A DNA stretch of 8,974 bases from Gammaproteobacteria bacterium (GTDB taxonomy: Bacteria; Pseudomonadota; Gammaproteobacteria; DSM-26407): the NCBI GenBank assembly GCA_028694565.1, contig JAQVKR010000080.1, positions 1 to 8,974 on the forward strand, given 5' to 3'. This document shows, piece after piece, positions 1 to 4,697 of the stretch; positions within the stretch are counted from its first letter, which is position 1, and every line of letters begins with the position of its first letter. The notes under the pieces were generated by a model, which saw nothing but the letters and a program-made list of their open reading frames with translations, searched no databases and had not been told where the DNA came from. The position numbers and the translations under genes were made by a program.

Positions 1-2
1 CG

Positions 3-233
3 ACCTTCGGCGGCCACGAGGAGCTGCTGCCGCTGTGGTGGTCCCTGGCGCTGGGCGCCTGTCTCGGCGGCAACGGCACCCTGGTGGGGGCGAGCGCCAA
101 CCTGGTGGTGGCCGGCTTCGCCGAGCGGTCGGGGCACCCCATCCGCTTCGTGCCCTTCATGCTGATGGCCTTCCCGCTGATGATTTTCTCCATCCTCATC
201 AGCACCGCCTATCTCTATCTGCGCTATTTCTGA
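3..233 (+). CDS. SLC13/ArsB-like permease, C-terminal fragment (5' end outside window)
   Basis: This is the last 76 codons of an inner-membrane ion or organic-anion permease, ending in TGA. The reading frame is open to the window's left edge, so the start lies outside. The fragment contains a glycine/asparagine-rich stretch, GACLGGNGTLVGASANLVVAG (shown as GNGTLVGASANLV in its core), typical of the second substrate-binding hairpin of the SLC13/ArsB/NhaD ion-transporter superfamily. A final hydrophobic helix follows (about residues 49-76, rich in F, L, M and I), ending in LRYF. The family moves arsenite, Na+/H+, citrate or other dicarboxylates; the substrate cannot be read from this piece. The gene converges on the flavoprotein gene, with 22 bp between the two stop codons and no convincing terminator hairpin there. 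Family assignment is fairly sure, substrate unknown. Confidence 0.8.
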   Translation, partial: TFGGHEELLPLWWSLALGACLGGNGTLVGASANLVVAGFAERSGHPIRFVPFMLMAFPLMIFSILISTAYLYLRYF

Positions 234-255
234 GGCCGGGCTGCCTGCGCGCGGC

Positions 256-2445
256 TCAGTGTTGCCGCTGATCGCGCCCCACCGCCCGGGGGGGCGCCTG
301 GGTCGCGGAGCCGCCGCGGCGCCAGCGGTGGTAGCGCTCCAGCCAGCGCAGGGCGTGCTCCGGGGCGTGGGCCCGCCTCCAGGCGCCGGCGGCGTGCTTG
401 TTGGCTTCCATCAGGGTCGGGTAGACATGGATGGTGCCGAGGATTTTGTCGAGTCCCAGGTTGTGCTTCATGGCCAGCACGAACTCGGCAATCAGATCGC
501 CCGCGTGCCGGCCCACGATGGTGGCGCCGAGAATCCGGTCCGAGCCGGGTCTGGTGAGCACCTTCACGAAACCCTGCTCCTCCGAATCCACGATGGCTCG
601 ATCCAGGTCGTCCAGGGGAAAGGTGGTCACCTCCACCGGGATGCCCCGCTCGCGCGCCTCCTGCTCGTTGAGCCCCACGCGCCCCACCTCCGGGTCGGTG
701 TAGGTGGCCCAGGGAATCACCCGGTCGTCGAGGCGGAAGCGTCGGAGCCCGCCGAACAGGGCGTTCACCGCGGCGTACCACGCCTGGTGGGCGGCGGTGT
801 GGGTGAACTGCCAGCGCCCGGCCACGTCGCCCGCGCAGTAGAGGGTGGGCAGGCTGCTCTGCATGAAGGCGTCCGGGCGCAGGGCGCCGTCCGGCGCCAG
901 CTCCACCCCCAGCGCCTCCAGCCCCAGCCCGGCGGTGTTGGGCGTGCGCCCCAGGGCGAGCAGCAGGCGATCGAAGGGAACCTCCACCTCGGCCTCGCCC
1001 CGGCGGCAGACAAGAACCTTCCGCGCCGCGTCCACCCGCCGGGCGGCGTGGCCGGTGAGCACGGCGATGCCGTCGCGCTCGAAGCGCCCGGCCACCGCGG
1101 CGGCGGCGTCCGCGTCCTCTCGCGGCAGCAGGCGCGGGCCGCGCTGCACCAGGGTCACCTGGCATCCCAGCCGTGCGAAGGCCTGGGCCAGCTCGCAGCC
1201 GATGGGGCCGCCGCCCAGGATCGCCAGCCGGCGGGGGCGTTCGCGCAGTTCCCAGACGGAGTCGGAGGTGAGGAAGTCGGTGTCGCCGAGGCCCGGCAGG
1301 TCCGGCACCGCGGGGCGGGCGCCGGTGGCGATGATGATGCGCCGGGCGGTCAGGGTACGGCCGTCCACCTCCACGCTCCAGGGTCCGGTCAGGCGCGCAT
1401 CGCCGTGGATGCACTCCACGCCCAGCGCCGTGTAGCGCTCCACCGAGTCGTGGGGCGCCACCTGGCGTATCTTGGCCTGGACCCGTTCCATCACTTCGGC
1501 GAAGTCGAATTCCGCCCGGGTCTCGCGCAGCCCGAACTCGGGAGCGCGGCGGATCTCGTCGAGCGCGCGCGCGCTGCGGATGAGGGCCTTGCTGGGCACG
1601 CAGCCGGTGTTGAGGCAGTCCCCGCCCATGCGGTGGCGCTCCACCAGCGCCACCCGGGCCTTCACCGCCGCGGCGATATAGGCGCTCACCAGGCCCGCCG
1701 AGCCGCCGCCGATGATCAGCAGGTTGTAGTCGAAGCGGGACGGCCGGGGCCAGCCGGCCAGGGCGCGGCGGCGCTTGAAGGCGCCGAGCAGCCACTTGGC
1801 GAGGAGCGGGAACAGGCCGAGGAGGGTGAAGGAGAGCAGCAGGCCCGGCGAGAGGATGTCGCCGGCCGACTCCACCTTGCCGAGCGCCGTGCCGGCGTTG
1901 ACGTAGACGACGGTGCCCGGGAGCATCCCCAGCTGGCTGACCCAGTAGAAGGTGCGGGTCCGGATGGGGGTCAGCCCCATCACCAGGTTGATGACGAAGA
2001 AGGGGAAGACGGGCACCAGGCGCAGGCCGAAAAGATAGAAGGCGCCATCGTGGCGGATCCCCTCGTTGATGGCCTTCAGCTTGTCGCCGAGGCGTGACTG
2101 GACCGCGTCGTGCAGCAGGAAGCGCGCCACGATGAAGGCGAGCGTCGCGCCGATGGTGCTGGCGAAGGAGACCACGACCAGGGCGGTCCAGAAGCCGAGC
2201 AGGGCGGCCCCGGCGAGGGTCATCACCGCCGCGCCGGGAAGGGAGAGCGCCGTGATGAGGATGTAGAGGCCGGCGAACAGGGCCACGCTGGCCGCCGGGT
2301 GGCGGGCGCGGAACGCCTCGAACGCCTCCTGCTGCTGCTTGAGGTGGTCCAGGCTCAGGTAGTGCTGGAGATCCAGGATCAGGAATGCGGCGATGAGCGC
2401 CGCGACCACCAGCAGGACCAGGGCTCTGGACAGATTCTTGGACAT
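256..2445 (-). CDS. TVP38/TMEM64 (VTT) membrane domain fused to a mercuric-reductase-like FAD/NAD disulphide oxidoreductase
   Basis: A 729-residue two-domain protein. Residues 1-222 are a VTT/DedA-like membrane domain: hydrophobic helices near 6-26, 50-70, 72-108, 136-158 and 199-222, with the family motif GLRLVPVFPFFVINLVMG around 140-157. Residues 239-710 form a class I flavoprotein disulphide reductase: FAD-binding GGGSAG at 246-251, redox pair C277/C282 in GGDCLNTGCVPSK, ATG at 374-376, NAD(P)-binding GGGPIG at 411-416 and a second FAD motif (CAGD) at 537-540. The C-terminal catalytic motif reads H-V-Y-P-T-L-M-E (673-680): the His-Glu dyad of lipoamide dehydrogenase and glutathione reductase has Tyr675 where the His should be, as in the MerA-like branch. 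There is no N-terminal HMA domain and no C-terminal Cys pair, so it is not a true MerA. The ATG is supported by GGAG six bases upstream. Substrate is unknown; the fusion presumably places the redox centre at the cytoplasmic membrane. It is probably the last gene of the sigma-receiver group. Confidence 0.9.
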   Translation of the reverse strand: MSKNLSRALVLLVVAALIAAFLILDLQHYLSLDHLKQQQEAFEAFRARHPAASVALFAGLYILITALSLPGAAVMTLAGAALLGFWTALVVVSFASTIGATLAFIVARFLLHDAVQSRLGDKLKAINEGIRHDGAFYLFGLRLVPVFPFFVINLVMGLTPIRTRTFYWVSQLGMLPGTVVYVNAGTALGKVESAGDILSPGLLLSFTLLGLFPLLAKWLLGAFKRRRALAGWPRPSRFDYNLLIIGGGSAGLVSAYIAAAVKARVALVERHRMGGDCLNTGCVPSKALIRSARALDEIRRAPEFGLRETRAEFDFAEVMERVQAKIRQVAPHDSVERYTALGVECIHGDARLTGPWSVEVDGRTLTARRIIIATGARPAVPDLPGLGDTDFLTSDSVWELRERPRRLAILGGGPIGCELAQAFARLGCQVTLVQRGPRLLPREDADAAAAVAGRFERDGIAVLTGHAARRVDAARKVLVCRRGEAEVEVPFDRLLLALGRTPNTAGLGLEALGVELAPDGALRPDAFMQSSLPTLYCAGDVAGRWQFTHTAAHQAWYAAVNALFGGLRRFRLDDRVIPWATYTDPEVGRVGLNEQEARERGIPVEVTTFPLDDLDRAIVDSEEQGFVKVLTRPGSDRILGATIVGRHAGDLIAEFVLAMKHNLGLDKILGTIHVYPTLMEANKHAAGAWRRAHAPEHALRWLERYHRWRRGGSATQAPPRAVGRDQRQH

Positions 2446-2487
2446 GAGTCGCTCCGACGGGCCGTGTGGCTACTTATACCGTAACCT
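2446..2487 (-). promoter_or_regulatory. Possible internal promoter before the flavoprotein gene
   Basis: The 42-bp gap between the receiver stop and the flavoprotein ATG contains, on the minus strand, TATAAG (plus-strand positions 2473-2478) preceded by ACGG. This is a good sigma-70 -10 match in otherwise GC-rich DNA. The hexamer 17 bp upstream, GGGCTT, is a poor -35, so the site would be weak or would need an activator or an alternative sigma factor. Transcription from it would give a leader of about 20 nt carrying the GGAG ribosome binding site at 2452-2455. It may let the flavoprotein be expressed apart from the sigma and receiver genes. Confidence 0.3.
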
Positions 2488-2904
2488 TCATCCGGAAGCC
2501 CGGTCCGCCGGGCCGGCCCGGCCGGGATGGTCCGGGTCGCAGCGGCCCTCCAGGACGCGATCGGTCACCGCGGCGAGCTGGGCGGTCCATACCGGCTTGC
2601 GCAGGATTCCGCGCACGCCGGCGTCCCCGGTCGCCGCCGCCGGCTCGACGCTGTGGTCACCGGTCATCAGCACACCCTCGAGCCCGGGCTGCAGGCGCCG
2701 CAGGCGCCGGAACAGGTCCAGTCCGTTGCCGTCGGGCAGATGGTAGTCGAACAGCACCAGGCGATAGGGCCCGCGCCGCATGGCGGCCAGCGCCTCGCGA
2801 CAGTCGCGGGCGATGCGGACGATCCATCCCCGGGCCTCCAGCTCCCAGCCGAGCATCACGCCCAGGGCGGGGTTGTCTTCGATGATGAGGAGATTGCGGG
2901 TCAT
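2488..2904 (-). CDS. Stand-alone response-regulator receiver domain (CheY/REC-like)
   Basis: A 138-residue single-domain response regulator. All REC landmarks are present: acidic pair E9/D10, phospho-acceptor D53 (LVLFDYHLPDGNG), T81 (VLMTGD) and the Lys-Pro pair K103/P104. The REC fold ends near residue 118. The remaining 20 residues are Gly/Pro/Arg-rich and too short for a DNA-binding or enzymatic output domain, so its output must be protein-protein contact. GAGGTG seven bases upstream supports the ATG. It starts 15 bp after the stop of the ECF sigma gene on the same strand, which suggests co-transcription and makes the sigma factor, or an unlinked anti-sigma, a plausible partner. No histidine kinase is in the window, so the phosphodonor is unknown. 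Receiver identity is secure; its role is inference. Confidence 0.9.
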   Translation of the reverse strand: MTRNLLIIEDNPALGVMLGWELEARGWIVRIARDCREALAAMRRGPYRLVLFDYHLPDGNGLDLFRRLRRLQPGLEGVLMTGDHSVEPAAATGDAGVRGILRKPVWTAQLAAVTDRVLEGRCDPDHPGRAGPADRASG

Positions 2905-2919
2905 GGGAGTGCACCTCGC

Positions 2920-3453
2920 TCAGGCTTCGCCGAGCAGCTCGAGCAGCTTGCGCCGGGCCCGGTGCAGGCGGGTGGTCACGGCCGCCTCGCTCAATTCCAT
3001 CCGTGCGGCGATCTCGGCATAGCTCAGGCCCTCCAGGACCTGCATCAGCAGCGGCTCCCGGTACTCCGGCGCCAGCCGGGCGAGGGCATTGCGCAGCACC
3101 AGCGCCTCGATGCGGGTATCGCATTCGACGCCGGGCGCGGCGGCCTGGATGTCCGGGTCGGAGATTTCCAGGCAGGGCCGCTCGAAGCGGCGGGCGTTTT
3201 CGCGGCGCAGGATGGTGAGCAGCCAGGGGCGGGCGGAGTCGACGTCGCGCAGGCTGTCCAGGGCGCGCCAGGCGCGCAGGAGGGTATCCTGCACCAGATC
3301 CTGGGCGGTGTCGGGACAGTGGCAGAGCCACAGGGCATAGCGCTGCAGGTCGCGGGCGTGGGCCTGGACCAGCGTCTCGAACAGGTGCTGCCGGTTTTGC
3401 TCCGGCGGAGCGGCACGGCTCCAGTCGGGCAGGTTCAGGACGGCTGCGGTCAT
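2920..3453 (-). CDS. ECF-type RNA polymerase sigma factor
   Basis: A 177-residue extracytoplasmic-function sigma-70 factor. Region sigma-2 lies at about 22-90 (DLVQDTLLRAWRALDSLRD at 52-70, then PWLLTILRREN) and contacts core polymerase and the -10 element. Region sigma-4 lies at about 118-172, with a helix-turn-helix (LSYAEIAARMELSEAAVTTRL) followed by HRARRKL, and reads the -35 element. Sigma-1 and sigma-3 are absent, as usual for ECF factors. I chose the ATG at 3453 because AAGGAG (plus-strand 3460-3465) sits six bases before it. A longer in-frame version from a TTG at 3498 has no ribosome binding site and adds 15 residues that do not look like sigma sequence. No anti-sigma gene (zinc-binding or membrane) is adjacent; instead a lone receiver follows after 15 bp. 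ECF identity is very likely, subgroup unknown. Confidence 0.92.
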   Translation of the reverse strand: MTAAVLNLPDWSRAAPPEQNRQHLFETLVQAHARDLQRYALWLCHCPDTAQDLVQDTLLRAWRALDSLRDVDSARPWLLTILRRENARRFERPCLEISDPDIQAAAPGVECDTRIEALVLRNALARLAPEYREPLLMQVLEGLSYAEIAARMELSEAAVTTRLHRARRKLLELLGEA

Positions 3454-3510
3454 GATCGGCTCCTTGGTTCTCCAGTGGGTCTGGAAGAAGCAATGCAAGG
3501 CGCGTGCCGT

Positions 3511-3528
3511 TTTTCAACCTATTGAAAA
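3511..3528. repeat. Perfect inverted repeat TTTTCAA-CCTA-TTGAAAA upstream of the ECF sigma gene
   Basis: Seven-base perfect arms (3511-3517 and 3522-3528) flank a 4-bp centre, inside the AT-rich block 58-75 bp upstream of the sigma ATG at 3453. The size and symmetry fit the binding site of a dimeric regulator overlapping or just downstream of the sigma promoter. A transcribed copy would form only a weak AT stem, so a DNA operator is more likely than a terminator. No known regulator is identified. Confidence 0.5.
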
Positions 3529-3567
3529 TAAACAATAAAAGAATGATTTTTTCGGATTGTGAAAACA

Positions 3568-3604
3568 CTTCGTTAAACCCGGGCCCGGCCCTGGCATAAC
3601 GAAG
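3568..3604. repeat. Inverted repeat CTTCGTTA ... TAACGAAG in the divergent promoter region
   Basis: Perfect 8-bp arms at 3568-3575 and 3597-3604 are separated by 21 bp. The spacer contains the 10-bp palindrome CCGGGCCCGG (3579-3588). A further CGTTAA at 3605-3610 repeats the CGTTAA at 3571-3576 in direct orientation, so the element has three related half-sites in 43 bp. It lies between the probable promoters of the two divergent genes and may be a shared operator. The binding protein is unknown. Confidence 0.45.
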
Positions 3605-3607
3605 CGT

Positions 3608-3638
3608 TAAGCACTTCCCGCCCGGTCGTTGCTACACT
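3608..3638 (+). promoter_or_regulatory. Candidate promoter for the HAD phosphatase gene
   Basis: TACACT at 3633-3638, followed by GGAG, resembles a sigma-70 -10 box (four of six bases). The best upstream hexamers, TTAAGC (19-bp spacer) or GCACTT (16-bp spacer), are poor -35 boxes, so activation or a different sigma factor may be needed. Initiation here would give a leader of roughly 150 nt. The CTTCGTTA inverted repeat lies directly upstream, where an activator would bind. Confidence 0.3.
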
Positions 3639-3673
3639 GGAGACCCGGAGTTCATCCCCTGTCCCCGCGCCGG

Positions 3674-3763
3674 TCCCGCGCAACCGCGCCGCACCCGGCG
3701 CACGCGGGAGCGGCGCGGATGGCCGGAGACGGTTTCAGTCGCGCGGGCGGGAATCCGCCCCGC
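3674..3763 (+). other. Structured GC-rich 5' leader of the HAD phosphatase gene
   Basis: Three strong pairings are visible. Stem A pairs 3674-3680 with 3703-3709 (TCCCGCG/CGCGGGA, 7 bp). Stem B pairs 3684-3692 with 3710-3718 (CCGCGCCGC/GCGGCGCGG, 9 bp). Stem C pairs 3745-3750 with 3755-3760 around a GAAT loop. A and B interlock in sequence order, so they are alternatives or a pseudoknot. I tested the sequence by eye against cobalamin, glycine and c-di-GMP riboswitch cores and a tRNA T-arm; none fits. GC-rich DNA gives chance stems, so function is uncertain. Confidence 0.3.
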
Positions 3764-3797
3764 AACCCCGATGCGGAGTCGATCAACCGGTAGCGCC

Positions 3798-4658
3798 ATG
3801 TCCGAGCCTCTCCTGCTGTGCAGCGATCTGGATCGCACGCTCCTCCCCAACGGCAGCCAGCCCGAGTCGCCCCTGGCCCGGCCGCTGCTGCGGGCCCTGG
3901 CGCGGCGGCCGGAGGTGCGCATCGCCTATGTCAGCGGCCGCGACCTGGGATTGCTCCGGGACGCGATACGGGACTACGACCTGCCGGCGCCCGATTTCGC
4001 CATCGGCGACGTGGGAACCACCCTGTACGCCGTGGAGGGGGAGAGCTGGCGGCCGGCGGACGCCTGGGCGGAGGAGATTGCGCCGGATTGGCGCGGCCTG
4101 GGCCGGGAGGCGCTGGCGCGGTGCCTGGCCGGGCTGGATAGTCTGGCGCCGCAGGAGCCGGAGAAGCAGAACACCTTCAAGCTCAGCTACTACGCACCGG
4201 AGGATGGGGAGCGGGACGCGATCCTGGCGGAGATGCGCGGGCGCCTGGAAACCCTTGGCGTCCGCGCCAGCCTGATCTGGAGCATCGACGAGGAGGCCCG
4301 CACCGCGCTCGTGGACGTGCTGCCGGCCGGGGCCACCAAGCTGCACGCGGTGCGGTTCCTGCGCCGCGGGCTCGGCATTCCCGAACGGCGGCTGGTCTTT
4401 GCCGGGGACAGCGGCAACGATCTCCCGGTGATCACCAGCGGGGTGCAGTCGGTGCTGGTGCGCAACGCCTTCCCGGATGTGGTGGCGGAGGCGCGCGGTC
4501 GCCTGGCGGCGCAGGGGCTGGAGGATCGCCTGTACGTTGCGGAGGGCGGTTTTCTGGGGCTGAACGGCAACTACAGCGCCGGCGTGCTGGAGGGGCTGGC
4601 CCACTTCCTCCCGGAAACCCGGGCCTGGCTGGCCGCCGCGCACGCCGGCCTGGGCTGA
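3798..4658 (+). CDS. HAD-IIB phosphatase, sucrose-6-phosphate phosphatase-like
   Basis: A 286-residue cytoplasmic Mg2+-dependent phosphatase of the HAD superfamily, subfamily IIB. Motif I is S-D-L-D-R-T (nucleophile D10, acid/base D12), motif II is S46 within VSGRD, the motif III lysine is K181 (GATKLHAV), and motif IV is GDSGND at 203-208. The cap between about 80 and 175 includes KLSYY. The C-terminal NGNYSAGVLEGLAHF resembles the tail of bacterial sucrose-phosphatase and sucrose-phosphate-synthase phosphatase domains. The expected reaction is release of phosphate from sucrose-6-phosphate or a related sugar phosphate (glucosylglycerol-phosphate and mannosyl-phosphoglycerate phosphatases are close relatives). 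I chose the ATG at 3798 because it places the DxD motif at residue 10, as in the family. An ATG at 3771 is in frame, but neither has a clear Shine-Dalgarno. No sugar synthase is adjacent, so the substrate is inferred only from motifs. Confidence 0.85.
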   Translation: MSEPLLLCSDLDRTLLPNGSQPESPLARPLLRALARRPEVRIAYVSGRDLGLLRDAIRDYDLPAPDFAIGDVGTTLYAVEGESWRPADAWAEEIAPDWRGLGREALARCLAGLDSLAPQEPEKQNTFKLSYYAPEDGERDAILAEMRGRLETLGVRASLIWSIDEEARTALVDVLPAGATKLHAVRFLRRGLGIPERRLVFAGDSGNDLPVITSGVQSVLVRNAFPDVVAEARGRLAAQGLEDRLYVAEGGFLGLNGNYSAGVLEGLAHFLPETRAWLAAAHAGLG

Positions 4659-4682
4659 GCGGCCGGAGGCTGCGCCGGCCGC
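4659..4682. terminator. Hairpin between convergent HAD phosphatase and prc genes, probably bidirectional terminator
   Basis: A perfect 8-bp stem, GCGGCCGG (4659-4666) with CCGGCCGC (4675-4682), closes an 8-nt loop. It starts one base after the TGA of the HAD gene and ends 15 bp before the prc stop on the opposite strand. The placement between two convergent 3' ends fits a terminator for both. Neither side has a T-run, so it may rely on stem strength or Rho, as is common in GC-rich genomes. Confidence 0.5.
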
Positions 4683-4697
4683 CGCGGGAAACAGCCG

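Larger units (their letters stand above)
3454..3797. promoter_or_regulatory. Divergent intergenic region between the ECF sigma gene and the HAD phosphatase gene
   Basis: This 344-bp gap separates two divergently transcribed genes. Its sigma-proximal part (about 3505-3580) is strikingly AT-rich for this genome, with runs of A and T on both sides of a TTTTCAA/TTGAAAA dyad; it probably holds the sigma-operon promoter, though I cannot pick a convincing -35/-10 pair. The middle (3568-3610) has an 8-bp inverted repeat. From about 3640 to 3797 the sequence is GC-rich with several strong inverted repeats and would be the 5' leader of the HAD gene. I see no coding gene in it: the minus-strand frame across 3632-3922 is Arg/Ser-rich and overlaps the HAD coding sequence. 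Confidence 0.6.

Noticed and set aside
234..255. Terminator between the permease and flavoprotein genes
   Set aside because: Only a 4-bp GCCG/CGGC pairing can be drawn in the 22-bp gap, with no T-run.
259..2097. Long plus-strand open frame (612 codons) antisense to the flavoprotein gene
   Set aside because: Its translation is low-complexity Gly/Ala/His/Gln-rich sequence with no motif. It is the antisense reading of a clearly recognised enzyme, as expected from high third-position GC.
256..2445. True mercuric reductase (merA)
   Set aside because: There is no HMA domain, no C-terminal vicinal cysteines and no mer genes nearby. The N-terminal part is a VTT membrane domain instead.
3454..3498. 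Longer start for the ECF sigma factor at 3498
   Set aside because: It is a TTG codon with no Shine-Dalgarno. The ATG at 3453 has AAGGAG at six bases, and the extra 15 residues are not sigma-like.
3721..3797. Riboswitch or tRNA-like element before the HAD gene
   Set aside because: The GGGCGG-GAAT-CCGCCC stem superficially resembles a T-arm or cobalamin core, but the required loop bases and flanking arms are absent on both strands.
3632..3922. Small minus-strand frame in the divergent intergenic region
   Set aside because: Its product is Arg/Ser/Gly-rich without motifs. It overlaps the start of the HAD gene and has no ribosome binding site.
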